Part shown: positions 42,522-50,648 of the stretch, one piece after another | Layout: each line of letters starts with the position of its first letter | Numbering within the stretch: the stretch's first letter is position 1 | Assembly: GCF_003944765.1 (NCBI RefSeq) | Contig: NZ_RWIU01000005.1 | Location: forward strand, 62,001-126,000 | Length of the DNA stretch: 64,000 nt | Source: Hymenobacter perfusus | GTDB taxonomy: Bacteria; Bacteroidota; Bacteroidia; Cytophagales; Hymenobacteraceae | Direction: 5' to 3' | Program-made: the position numbers and the translations under genes | The notes under the pieces: model-generated | Told to the model about the DNA's origin: nothing | The model's input: the letters and a program-made list of their open reading frames with translations, nothing else | The model's database searches: none

Positions 42522-43748
42522 TTAAAATGCCCCGAAGGCTTTTTGCTTCTCCAGGTCCCGGATTACCTTCTCCTCTACCGGCGAAGCTCGCAGAATTTCC
42601 TGGTCCCGCCAGAAGGCTGCATCGTACCGTTGCTTCTGCACCTGTTTGAGGTCGTTGTAATTCGCCCCCGTAGCTTTGTAGCCTTTGCCGGCCGGCTTAG
42701 CGGTGTAGCGGTAGACGAACAGGTTGCCCTCAATGGTTGTGGTATCGGGGCGTCCCTGGTAGCGCAGCACAATCTGCTGCTCGGCGCGCACGGCCTGCAA
42801 CCGGCTCAGGGAGTCACGATAAGAACTAAAATCTGACACCATGCGCATGGTTTGGGAAGCCACCGTGGTACCTTCCCGTAGCTGCATCGACATGAGGTGC
42901 TCAATCGGAATCCGGGATTCCACCCGCCGCAGCGTGGCCGTATTGTAGTCGATGTACAGGGTTCCTTCAGGCACAAACCGGTCAATATTGGGGCGCGGGC
43001 CGTACTCGATGACGGCGGTTTCCTGCCCCTTGTTTTCCAGAACTTCCCGCAGCCGAAACGTAAACTGCCGGGTACTGCCCGGACTAAGCGGGACGGAGAG
43101 TTTGCGGCGGCTGGGCTTGGAATCGAAGACCGGAATCAGGCGCACGGCCGCCGAGAAATTACTCATGTCCACGCCGGTATCTTCCGGTACAGCCCCGTAG
43201 CGGGCCTGTTCCAGCTGCCAGCCGCTTACTTCCCGGGGAGAAAAACGCACGTTGTAAAAAGCATCTACAAACTCGGTGTACTGGCTGTTATGCTGCTTTT
43301 TCTGTCGGTAGAATGCCTTCCCAAACTCTTCTTCCCGCTGATGACGGGCCAGCTTCGCATAAGCTCTTTGCACCAGGGCCGCCGCCACCTGCTCAGGGTT
43401 GCGTACCCGCACTTCAGGCAGAGCTACCGTACTAGCCCTGAGCGTCACCCGTACGGGAGCAGCGGCCGAAGCTACTTCCAGCGTAACAGGTACGTAGCCT
43501 AGACACACGAAAGCAAGTTTCTGGGGCAGTTTGTTCACACGTAGCGTAAATTCCCCGGCCTCGTTGGTGGCGGTACCGGGCTCGGTGCCGGGCGGGCCTA
43601 CGTTGGCGTAGGGCACCGGGCGGTTCTGCTCATCCACTACTTTTCCTTTCAGCACCGTTTGCTGGGCCTGCGCGGCAGTAGCTGCCACAAAAGCCAGCGG
43701 CAGTACAAGCGCGGATTTTACCGGAAAACGGAGCAAGGGGATAGTCAT
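42522..43748 (-). CDS. Carboxypeptidase-regulatory-like domain protein, secreted
   Basis: The 408-residue protein has a signal peptide (LVLPLAFVAATAAQA|QQ) and a carboxypeptidase D regulatory-like beta-sandwich (about 30-110, VLKGKVVDEQNRPVPYANV, ATNEAGEFTL). A C-terminal domain with strand-rich patterns (YIDYNTATLRRVESRIPIEH) follows. Proteins of this shape in Bacteroidota are periplasmic or outer-membrane associated, with no firmly known role. It has no link to the carotenoid genes around it except position. Confidence 0.8.
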   Translation of the reverse strand: MTIPLLRFPVKSALVLPLAFVAATAAQAQQTVLKGKVVDEQNRPVPYANVGPPGTEPGTATNEAGEFTLRVNKLPQKLAFVCLGYVPVTLEVASAAAPVRVTLRASTVALPEVRVRNPEQVAAALVQRAYAKLARHQREEEFGKAFYRQKKQHNSQYTEFVDAFYNVRFSPREVSGWQLEQARYGAVPEDTGVDMSNFSAAVRLIPVFDSKPSRRKLSVPLSPGSTRQFTFRLREVLENKGQETAVIEYGPRPNIDRFVPEGTLYIDYNTATLRRVESRIPIEHLMSMQLREGTTVASQTMRMVSDFSSYRDSLSRLQAVRAEQQIVLRYQGRPDTTTIEGNLFVYRYTAKPAGKGYKATGANYNDLKQVQKQRYDAAFWRDQEILRASPVEEKVIRDLEKQKAFGAF

Positions 43749-43810
43749 GCAAAGAATGTTAATGGCTGAGGGGTACGTCTAGAACGAACAAAGTTCTCCC
43801 ATAGATATAA

Positions 43811-43853
43811 GCAAAGGCCCTGCCTTCCCCGGAGTCGGGAGCAGGGCCTTTGC
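43811..43853 (-). terminator. Hairpin terminator after the 175-residue hypothetical gene
   Basis: GCAAAGGCCCTGC (43811-43823) pairs perfectly with GCAGGGCCTTTGC (43841-43853). An inner TCCC/GGGA pair extends it. The T tract is weak. Confidence 0.75.
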
Positions 43854-43881
43854 CAAGTGAGTAGCCGCAGCCAACCGGATA

Positions 43882-44409
43882 TTAGAGTTGCGTCAGCTTC
43901 TCCGCATCAGTATCCGAGACGTGCCCGCGCTGCACCAGGAAGTCACGCACCAACCCAAACGACTCCGCGTCAAGGCCCGATTTGGGATGCTTGAGAAGGG
44001 TATTAACCAGAAACTGACGGTCTTCCTCTACGTGCGCGCTCAGGCCCAGAAAGCTGGGCAGATTGCTTTCCACGCTCAGGCGCAGAAACCGAACTTCGGC
44101 GTTATCATCATCGAGCTTTACGGCCTGATCGAACAGCTTACTGGCCTGTTGCACATAGGTGAGCTTGTTGAACATGGAAGCGTCACGGGCCCTAATAGCT
44201 TCAGCAGCAGCTTTGTAGGCGAGCACCACGGCATCCTGCTTGTCGTAGGCGGCCATGAGCTTGTGAAATTTTTCGCCGGCTTGTTTATCGGTGGCAGCCT
44301 GCTGGTACTGGCGGCGCAGGTGTGGCAGGGAATAGGGGTTGGCTTCAGTAGACACGAAGGTGGAAAGAATCAGAATGAGTGGTAGGAACAGATAACGCAG
44401 CACAGACAA
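43882..44409 (-). CDS. Hypothetical exported protein
   Basis: The 175-residue protein has a signal peptide (YLFLPLILILSTFVSTEA|NPYS) and a mostly helical mature part with Ala/Lys-rich amphipathic helices (QQAATDKQAGEKFHKLMAAY, FDQAVKLDDDNAEVRFLRLS). The second half looks like a single TPR-type unit. It should be periplasmic. It sits between crtB and the carboxypeptidase-like gene, same strand, with its own terminator. Function unknown. Confidence 0.7.
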   Translation of the reverse strand: MSVLRYLFLPLILILSTFVSTEANPYSLPHLRRQYQQAATDKQAGEKFHKLMAAYDKQDAVVLAYKAAAEAIRARDASMFNKLTYVQQASKLFDQAVKLDDDNAEVRFLRLSVESNLPSFLGLSAHVEEDRQFLVNTLLKHPKSGLDAESFGLVRDFLVQRGHVSDTDAEKLTQL

Positions 44410-44510
44410 ACGTTCACGGTGAAAAGGCCCGGATCAGGTATATTCTATGGCCTTCAACGGCTACAAAACTACACGACTACCCGAAAAGTGCAGTCAGGCT
44501 TCTCCTTATA

Positions 44511-45353
44511 CTATAACCGTACCAGCCGGTAGCGGAAATAGGACCCCATCAGCAGCAGCAGTTTGGTGTTGTTGGGCACCCGTACTCGTTCGCCCAGAAT
44601 GCGACGGGCCGGCAGCTGCCGAATCTTATGAAAGAGCTTCAGATAATACACGTAAGCCAGGTATACGCCCAGCCGCGCCGCCCGGGGTAGCTGCACAATG
44701 CCCGCGTAGCCCGCCTCAAAATCTGCCCGGATATCGGCTTCGATGGTACGCTTTACCTCATCGGTAAACTGCTCGTACTGCACGCCGGGGAAGTATACGC
44801 GCCCCCGCTCCTCGTAATCGGAGCGGATGTCGCGCAGAAAATTGATTTTCTGAAAGGCAGAGCCCAGCCGCCGGGCGGGCTCCCGCAAGTGGTCAAACTG
44901 CGCGGTGTCGCCCTCACAAAAAATGCGCAGACACATCAAGCCCACTACCTCCGCCGAGCCATAAATGTACCGCTCATACAATGACTGATTGTAGCTCCGG
45001 TCGTCGAGGTCCATTTCCATGCTGAACAGAAAGGCGTCGATGAACTCCCGGTCGATGCCGTACTGGCGCACCACATCCTGAAACGCGTGCAGCACCGGAT
45101 TCAGGCTGAGCCCGATTTCCAGTGCCTCGTAGGTCTGGCGCTTGAAATCGGCGAACAGCGCGGCTTTGTCGTGGGCATGAAACGTGTCCACAATTTCATC
45201 GGCCCACCGCACAAAGCCATACACCGCGTACACCGGCAGGTGAAACCGTTGGTCAAGCGTGCGGATACCCAGCGTGAAGGAGGTACTGTACCGCTGCGTA
45301 ATCAATTTGGCGCAAGCCCGGCTGGTGTCAGTAAAAAGTTGAACGTGGTCCAT
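44511..45353 (-). CDS. crtB: Phytoene synthase CrtB
   Basis: The 280-residue squalene/phytoene synthase family enzyme has the first Asp motif in YGFVRWADEIVDTF, YGSAEVVGLMCL, and the second Asp motif in INFLRDIRSDYEERGRVYFPG. It joins two geranylgeranyl diphosphates head to head to give phytoene. I chose the ATG at 45353 (MDHVQLFTD) over one at 45365, which lies in a neighbouring repeat fragment. It follows crtI by 109 bases on the same strand. Confidence 0.93.
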   Translation of the reverse strand: MDHVQLFTDTSRACAKLITQRYSTSFTLGIRTLDQRFHLPVYAVYGFVRWADEIVDTFHAHDKAALFADFKRQTYEALEIGLSLNPVLHAFQDVVRQYGIDREFIDAFLFSMEMDLDDRSYNQSLYERYIYGSAEVVGLMCLRIFCEGDTAQFDHLREPARRLGSAFQKINFLRDIRSDYEERGRVYFPGVQYEQFTDEVKRTIEADIRADFEAGYAGIVQLPRAARLGVYLAYVYYLKLFHKIRQLPARRILGERVRVPNNTKLLLLMGSYFRYRLVRL

Positions 45354-45359
45354 TGTTTT

Positions 45360-45425
45360 TGTCATTGCGAGCAGAGCAAAACAGTCTTTTTTCTATCTGC
45401 ACTAAGCAATCCTAAGCACAACACT
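45360..45425. repeat. Repeat fragment between crtI and crtB
   Basis: TGTCATTGCGAGCAGAGCAA (45360-45379) and TAAGCAATCC (45403-45412) resemble the TGTCATTGCGAGC...GCAATCC class of dispersed inverted repeats, but here the arms pair only weakly. It is probably a decayed copy. Confidence 0.45.
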
Positions 45426-45462
45426 TTCGGTAGCGGGTTCGGTGATTAACAGGACTTTCTGG

Positions 45463-46980
45463 TTAAGGCCGGGCAGAAGCAGGCATGCTCCGCTCCGCGC
45501 CCAATGACACAGGATATTCCTTTTCTATCTCCTTGGCTACTACCTGCCCCGATATGAGGGAAGGCGGAACGCCGGGGCCAGGTACCGTAAGCTGCCCCGT
45601 AAAATACAGATTGCTCACCTTTTTACTCTTGAGGGAAGGCTTGAGGATAGCTGTTTGACGCAACGTATTGGCCAAACCGTAAGCATTGCCCTTGTAGCTG
45701 TGGTAATCCTGTACGAAATCCTGGTGGGCGTAGCTGCGCTTGTACACTACCGCGTCGCGGATGCTGGTGCCGCAGTGCCGTTCCAACCGCTCCATAATCA
45801 GGTGGTAGTACCGCTCCCTAGTTTCCTCCGGATCTGCCAGGTCAGGAGCTACCGGAATCAGCAGGAACAGGTTTTCGCAGCCTTCCGGTGCCACGCCGGG
45901 GTCGGTTTGGCTAGGAGCCGAAACGTAGAACAACGGGCGGCTGGGCCACTTCGGGTCTTCGTAGATTTCCTGAGCGTGCAGGCTAAAATCCTCGTCGAAG
46001 AACAGATTGTGGTGCCTTAGCTTGGGTAGGCGCTTATTCACCCCCACGTAAAACAGCAACGACGACGGAGCCATAGTACGCTTGTCCCAATACTTCTCAT
46101 CGTACTGCCGCCACTCCGGGGCCAGCAGGTGCTGCTCGGCGTGGTGGTAGTCAGCACCAGCCACAACCACATCGGCGGGGCGGAAGCCGCTGGCTGTTTG
46201 CACACCGGTAGCCCGGCCACGCTCTACCACAATCTGCTGCACGGGCACGTTGTATTCCAGCGTTACGCCGCGCTCCTGGGCCAGCTGCACCATGCCTTCC
46301 ACAATTTTGTGCATGCCGCCCATCGGGTACCAGGTCCCCAGAGCAAGGTCGGCGTAGTTCATGAGCGAGTACAAAGCCGGGGTATTTTCCGAAGTAGCGC
46401 CGAGAAACAGAATCGGGAATTCCACCAGTTCCAGCAGCCGCGGGTCCTTGAAGAACTTGCGCACATGCTGATGCATACTCTGCAACAGATCAAGCCGCAC
46501 GGCATCCACCACCAGCCGCGGGTCCATGAACTCCAGCAGAGAGCGGCCAGGCATGTGCACAAACTTGCCGATTCCTACTTTGTACTTATAAGCAGCCTGC
46601 CGCAGAAACTCGTCCAGCCGGGCCCCACTGCCCGGCTCGTACCGTTCAAACAGCTGGCGCAGTTCCTGCATGGCGGCCGGAATATCCACCGCCTCCGGGC
46701 CTTTAAAAATCACCTGATACGAAGGATCCAGCCGCACGAGGTCGTAGTAGTCGGATACTTTCTTACCGAAGCGGGCAAAATACTGCTCAAAGATATCCGG
46801 CATCCAATACCAGCTGGGGCCCATATCAAAGGTGAAGCCCTGCTGGCGGAATACCCGGGCCCGGCCACCGGGGCCTTCATTCTTTTCCAGGATGGTAACG
46901 CGGTAGCCGCGCTGGGCCAGCGAAGTAGCGGCCGAAAGGCCCGCAAAACCGGCCCCAATAACAATGACGTGTTTAATCAC
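45463..46980 (-). CDS. crtI: Phytoene desaturase CrtI
   Basis: The 505-residue flavoprotein has the N-terminal FAD motif VIVIGAGFAGLSAATSLAQ and LEKNEGPGGRARVF. FDMGPSWYWMP is typical of CrtI, and the C-terminal YFTGQLTVPGPGVPPSLISG closes the FAD site. It introduces double bonds into phytoene to give lycopene. The frame begins with GTG at 46980 (MIKHVIVIG). That codon directly borders a 9-base-period repeat, and no ATG is near. Confidence 0.95.
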   Translation of the reverse strand: MIKHVIVIGAGFAGLSAATSLAQRGYRVTILEKNEGPGGRARVFRQQGFTFDMGPSWYWMPDIFEQYFARFGKKVSDYYDLVRLDPSYQVIFKGPEAVDIPAAMQELRQLFERYEPGSGARLDEFLRQAAYKYKVGIGKFVHMPGRSLLEFMDPRLVVDAVRLDLLQSMHQHVRKFFKDPRLLELVEFPILFLGATSENTPALYSLMNYADLALGTWYPMGGMHKIVEGMVQLAQERGVTLEYNVPVQQIVVERGRATGVQTASGFRPADVVVAGADYHHAEQHLLAPEWRQYDEKYWDKRTMAPSSLLFYVGVNKRLPKLRHHNLFFDEDFSLHAQEIYEDPKWPSRPLFYVSAPSQTDPGVAPEGCENLFLLIPVAPDLADPEETRERYYHLIMERLERHCGTSIRDAVVYKRSYAHQDFVQDYHSYKGNAYGLANTLRQTAILKPSLKSKKVSNLYFTGQLTVPGPGVPPSLISGQVVAKEIEKEYPVSLGAERSMPASARP

Positions 46981-47013
46981 GGATTAAACGAATTAGGCGA
47001 ATTTCGCGGATGC
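46978..47013. repeat. Nine-base-period repeat at the crtI start
   Basis: GGATTAAAC, GAATTAGGC, GAATTTCGC, GGATGCGAA run from 46981 as four degenerate 9-base units. This resembles the widespread ACGGATTAAACGGATT-type bacterial repeats. It covers the ribosome-binding region of crtI. Confidence 0.6.
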
Positions 47014-47163
47014 GAAGAGGTAAAGATGAACATTTAGGCGCGCAGTTGGCCTGGTAGCCGTCCGGCTACCTACTTCATACCGCCACACCCGGCGAAGGTT
47101 TTCGCAGAATCGTCCCGGCGGAACAGGGCGCGGGGTAAGCTTGCGGGCTCTGCACAAGCAGAC

Positions 47164-47208
47164 GGGCCGCGAACGACGTCGCCCGAAGGTGAACGTTGTC
47201 CGCGGCCC
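47164..47208 (-). other. Strong hairpin downstream of the ECF sigma gene
   Basis: GGGCCGCG (47164-47171) pairs with CGCGGCCC (47201-47208). ACGACGT/ACGTTGT extend the stem by seven pairs after one mismatch. No T tract follows, so it may be a processing or attenuating structure. A second small hairpin (GGTAGCCG/CGGCTACC, 47053-47070) lies nearer crtI. The rest of 46981-47248 holds no gene. Confidence 0.5.
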
Positions 47209-47248
47209 GCTATACGCCCGGGGCGGGTCTGTACTCTCTCCCTATTCC

Positions 47249-47764
47249 CTACACGCCGGGGGCGTATGTCTTCAGCACCTGCTTGAGTTCCTTGCGGGCG
47301 ATGTGGATACGGTTTTTGACGGTTCCAATGGGAATCTGCAGCTTTTCCGCAATTTCCAGGTACTTGTAACCGATGTAGTACATCATGAACGGCGTCCGGT
47401 AGTCGGCGGAAAGGCCGGCAATGGCTGCGTTAATATCTGTTACTACGAAGTCAGACGTTGCACCGTTGTGCGTAATGTAATTTTCATCGGTATTGAAGTA
47501 CTGAAAGTACTCCGTGCTGTCAATATTGCTATTGCGCTTGGTGATTTTGTTGTAGTTGTTGATGAAGGTGTTGCGCATGATGGTGTACAACCAGGCCTTC
47601 AAGTTGGTGCCCGCTTTGAACTTGTCCTTGTTCAGCATGGCTTTGAGCAAGGTTTCCTGCACCAGGTCCTTGGCATCGTCTGCGTCGCGGGTCAGGTTCA
47701 TCGCCACGGGCTTTAGCGAGTAAGAAATCTTTTGTACTTGGTCGGTGAATTCCAAAGAGGTCAT
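47249..47764 (-). CDS. ECF-family RNA polymerase sigma factor
   Basis: The 171-residue protein has sigma region 2 (about 10-75, DDAKDLVQETLLKAMLNKDKF, LKAWLYTIMRNTFIN) and sigma region 4 (about 115-165, YIGYKYLEIAEKLQIPIGTV, NRIHIARKELKQVL). No anti-sigma gene is adjacent. Sigma factors of this type sit at the head of carotenoid loci in many Bacteroidota, so control of crtI/crtB is a fair inference. The C terminus ends in TYAPGV. Its promoter has a good -7 element. Confidence 0.92.
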   Translation of the reverse strand: MTSLEFTDQVQKISYSLKPVAMNLTRDADDAKDLVQETLLKAMLNKDKFKAGTNLKAWLYTIMRNTFINNYNKITKRNSNIDSTEYFQYFNTDENYITHNGATSDFVVTDINAAIAGLSADYRTPFMMYYIGYKYLEIAEKLQIPIGTVKNRIHIARKELKQVLKTYAPGV

Positions 47765-47795
47765 ACTGTTTAGCTTTTCGTGGCAAAAAGTTAAA

Positions 47796-47803
47796 CAAAT
47801 ATA
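47796..47803 (-). promoter_or_regulatory. Promoter -7 element of the sigma gene
   Basis: Minus-strand TATATTTG matches TAnnTTTG and lies about 32 bases before the start codon. A consensus TTG at -33 is absent, which could mean an alternative sigma factor or an activator is needed. Confidence 0.5.
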
Positions 47804-47982
47804 CGGGTCGATCCGAAAGTAGTGCGTACCTACATCGATTTATTTTTCCGAATGCCGGTATTTCATACAAGCTATCCGCGCGACCCGTCACATATTTCTG
47901 TTTAACAGCAATTTATCTTGTAAAACAGCCTTAATAGCGTGCGAAAACCGCATGCATGCTGCTACACTGAACACAAACGAAA

Positions 47983-48021
47983 AAACCAGACCCAGCGGAT
48001 GTTCTCCGCTGGGTCTGGTTT
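47983..48021 (-). terminator. Terminator of the crtZ-merR unit
   Basis: AAACCAGACCCAGCGGA (47983-47999) pairs perfectly over 17 bp with 48005-48021. Read leftward it runs into TTTTTT. Between it and the sigma gene (47765-47982) there is only promoter-type sequence. Confidence 0.88.
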
Positions 48022-48044
48022 CAGGTTTCGTTGAATGACGAAGT

Positions 48045-48974
48045 TTATCTTTCCGTTACCGCCAACTGCGCTACACACGCCTCCGTTTCGGCCAATTCAT
48101 CGGCAAGCGCAATAAAATCGGTCATCAGGGCCAGCCGGGCCGCATTCGCGGGCAGCCTGAACTCCAGTTGCGCCAACGGACCGTACAGATACAGGTGAAT
48201 ATCAGGGCAAAGGGAGCTCAACTGTTGCACAAAATCCTGCACCTCATGGCGCTCCGGCACGGCCGTCATTACTGTTAAGGCCGCATAAGGCTGGTAGGTC
48301 GCACACACCGCGTGCAGCTCGGTGACAGGCAGGTTCTGGCCCAGGTACAGTACATGGTGCCCCCTGGCCCGGAGCGCATAGTTCATGAACAGCAACGCCA
48401 GCTCGTGCATCTCTCTTTCGGGCAGAAACAGTACCCAGCGCCGCGCCATGGCCGGCTGCACCGGAGGCAAAGAGTCGGTGGCGGCCATCATCTTCTGGCG
48501 CAACAGATTGGTAACCAAATGCTCGTGCGCCGGATTCACGGTGCCAGCCTGCCACATTACCCCCAGCCGATGCAGAAACGGGTACGCCACGCGCAGCATA
48601 GCCTGCTCAAAACCATAGTTCGCAATTGCATGATTGAGCAGGTGCGTCAGCTGGCACTCGTCCATCTCCAGCATAGCCGCCAACAGGCCGTTCACCTGAT
48701 GGCAGTAGTTTTGGGAGTGCGCGTCGTCGTCGCAGGAAATGACGGCTTTGGATAGTTCCTGTTCCGAGAGCTTGGCAACCTGAGAAATTCGGTAGCCGCG
48801 CCCGCACAGCGTGGCCACGTTCAGCAAGCGGCGCAGGTCATCTTCGCAGTACGTGCGGATGTTGGTGGCAGTACGGATAGGCTGTAGAATGCCGTAACGC
48901 TGCTCCCAGATGCGAATAGTGTGCGCCTTGATGCCCGAAAGCTGCTCTAGGTCGCTGATAGAAAAATGGCCCAC
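48045..48974 (-). CDS. MerR-type regulator with B12-binding-like domains (CarH/LitR-like)
   Basis: The 309-residue protein has an N-terminal MerR helix-turn-helix (FSISDLEQLSGIKAHTIRIWEQRYGIL). A four-helix cap region (about 95-165) with VMWQAGTVNPAHEHL follows, then a Rossmann-like domain with PEREMHELALLFMNYALRAR and HHVLYLGQNLP. The cap Trp and Glu and the ExH axial-ligand position match cobalamin photoreceptors. HELAL replaces the usual HELGL, and Gln follows the Trp where TtCarH has His. Light-controlled repression of carotenoid genes is therefore likely but unproven. It follows crtZ after 29 bases. Confidence 0.85.
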   Translation of the reverse strand: MGHFSISDLEQLSGIKAHTIRIWEQRYGILQPIRTATNIRTYCEDDLRRLLNVATLCGRGYRISQVAKLSEQELSKAVISCDDDAHSQNYCHQVNGLLAAMLEMDECQLTHLLNHAIANYGFEQAMLRVAYPFLHRLGVMWQAGTVNPAHEHLVTNLLRQKMMAATDSLPPVQPAMARRWVLFLPEREMHELALLFMNYALRARGHHVLYLGQNLPVTELHAVCATYQPYAALTVMTAVPERHEVQDFVQQLSSLCPDIHLYLYGPLAQLEFRLPANAARLALMTDFIALADELAETEACVAQLAVTER

Positions 48975-49003
48975 GTTGATCTACTCCTCTCGGCTAACTG
49001 ATT

Positions 49004-49504
49004 TTATACTGAAGCATTGGTCCGCTGCCGCAATACCCGCGTGGGGGCAGGCTTCCGCAAGGCCAACGAGAAATATTTCGGCGACACCCACAATAGCCCA
49101 AACTCCTCACTGCCGTCGCGGCTGGTGGTCTTGTGGTGCATTTTGTGAGCCATGTTCAGGGCTCGCAGGTACATACTGCGCGACTTGCGCCAGAAACGCA
49201 GCCGGCCGTGAATCAGCACGTCGTGTACAAAAAAGTACAGGGTACCGTACGCGGCAATACCTACGCCCATCCAGAACCTAAAGTCCTTGCTGGCAGAACC
49301 ATACACAATGAGCAACATCGACAACGAACCGTAAAACAGGAAGAAGAAGTCGTTGCGCTCAAATGTATGCGGATGCCGCACATGGTGTGAGCGGTGCAGA
49401 AACCACAGAGGTCCATGCAGCACAAACCGATGCATAAACCAGGCTACGAATTCCATTCCGAAGAAAGTAGCCGTTGTAACGGCTACGGCTGCCAGCGTCG
49501 TCAT
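49004..49504 (-). CDS. crtZ: Beta-carotene hydroxylase CrtZ
   Basis: The 166-residue membrane protein has the histidine clusters of the family: AWFMHRFVLHG, HRSHHVRHPH, FVHDVLIHGRL and AHKMHHKTTS. It hydroxylates beta-ionone rings at C3. With crtW in the same region, 3-hydroxy-4-keto products such as astaxanthin are possible if a lycopene cyclase is encoded elsewhere. GAAAAGTA (49521-49528), minus-strand TACTTTTC, is a near-consensus -7 element. It starts the crtZ-merR unit. Confidence 0.93.
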   Translation of the reverse strand: MTTLAAVAVTTATFFGMEFVAWFMHRFVLHGPLWFLHRSHHVRHPHTFERNDFFFLFYGSLSMLLIVYGSASKDFRFWMGVGIAAYGTLYFFVHDVLIHGRLRFWRKSRSMYLRALNMAHKMHHKTTSRDGSEEFGLLWVSPKYFSLALRKPAPTRVLRQRTNASV

Positions 49505-49561
49505 AGAAGGGTAACCAATGGAAAAGTAAGTTGTTTGAAAAAGCCCGAAAGGGAGAAAGTT

Positions 49562-49636
49562 AAAAAAAAATGAGCAGACCCGAACAGCAAATGGCCCGGC
49601 ATAGTATGCCGGGCCATTTGCTGTTCGGGTCTGCTC
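49562..49636 (-). terminator. Terminator with an exceptionally long perfect stem
   Basis: Positions 49572-49603 and 49605-49636 form a perfect 32-bp inverted repeat around a single central base (folding in practice to a three-base loop). Read leftward it runs into nine T (49570 to 49562). It serves the enoyl-CoA hydratase gene. Confidence 0.92.
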
Positions 49637-49657
49637 GGTACCGGCAGAGGCGAATTT

Positions 49658-50470
49658 CTAGTTATCCCAGGTAATTTTTTCTTTACTCAGAAATGCGGCA
49701 ATGCCTCGCCGACAGTCGTCGGAGCCCCGGGCTTCGGCGTTCATCCGGGCCGCGTAGCGGAGACTGTCCTCGAGCGGCATTTCCGGAATGCGAGCCAGCA
49801 TTTCTTTGGTTATTTCCATACTCTGGGCCGAATTCTCTACGCAGAGGCGGCGGGCAAACCGATACACATTATCGGCCAGTTCCTGCCGGGGCACCAGGAA
49901 GTTTACCAACCCGAAATCCTGAGCGGCCTGGGCCGATATTACGTCGCCGGTCAGCAGCAGTTGCTTGGTGCGGGCCTCGCCGATTTTGCGCACTAGAAAT
50001 ACGCTGACAATGGCGGGCAGAAACCCGATTTTCACTTCCGTGTACCCGAATTTGGCCTCGGGAACGGCAAAAGCAAAGTCGCAGATGGTGGCTAACCCGC
50101 AGCCGCCGGCAAGCGCGTGGCCCTGCACCTGCCCGATAACCACCTTTTTCAGCGTATAAATCTGGTGGAACAGCTGCATGAGGTGAGTAGAGTCGGCCAG
50201 GTTATCGGTGTAGCCGAAGTTCTGCAACTCCTGAATATAGCCCAGGTCGGCCCCGGAGCAGAATACGTCTCCCTCGGCGCGTAGCACGATTACTTTGCAG
50301 GCTTCGTCGTTTTCGGCAAACTCGAAGGCCTGTTTCAGCTCCGTTACCACTTCGGCATTGAGGGCGTTGCGCTTATCGGGGCGGTTGAGGGTGATGTAGC
50401 CAATAGAGTCCTGCGCATCGTAGCGGATGAAGCGAAGGTCTTCCAATTCCTGAGTGGGCATGTCTTCCAT
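49658..50470 (-). CDS. Enoyl-CoA hydratase/isomerase family protein
   Basis: The 270-residue crotonase-fold protein has ITLNRPDKRNALNAEVV, RAEGDVFCSGADLGYIQ and an oxyanion-hole GGCGLATICDFAFAVPEAKFGYTEVKIGFLPA. By family knowledge it hydrates or isomerises an enoyl-CoA; the exact acyl chain cannot be told. A Glu in the FGYTEVKIG segment fits the hydratase position. Monocistronic, with a long terminator. The start ATG is 50470, and a second ATG (MPTQELEDLRF) lies 3 codons in. Confidence 0.9.
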   Translation of the reverse strand: MEDMPTQELEDLRFIRYDAQDSIGYITLNRPDKRNALNAEVVTELKQAFEFAENDEACKVIVLRAEGDVFCSGADLGYIQELQNFGYTDNLADSTHLMQLFHQIYTLKKVVIGQVQGHALAGGCGLATICDFAFAVPEAKFGYTEVKIGFLPAIVSVFLVRKIGEARTKQLLLTGDVISAQAAQDFGLVNFLVPRQELADNVYRFARRLCVENSAQSMEITKEMLARIPEMPLEDSLRYAARMNAEARGSDDCRRGIAAFLSKEKITWDN

Positions 50471-50648
50471 AACCAGGGTGTTGCAGAGCGGTGGAACAAT
50501 TCAGTAAGCCATTGCCCGGCGAGCAGGTAGCAGGCTACTGAGAAAAGGAGGCGCGAAAACCAAACGCAGCAAAATTGATGCTACTAAGTATACGATATAC
50601 TCCCCCTAACCCCTCTACGGTTTCGGCCAACTGCCGGCAGTGGCCTTT

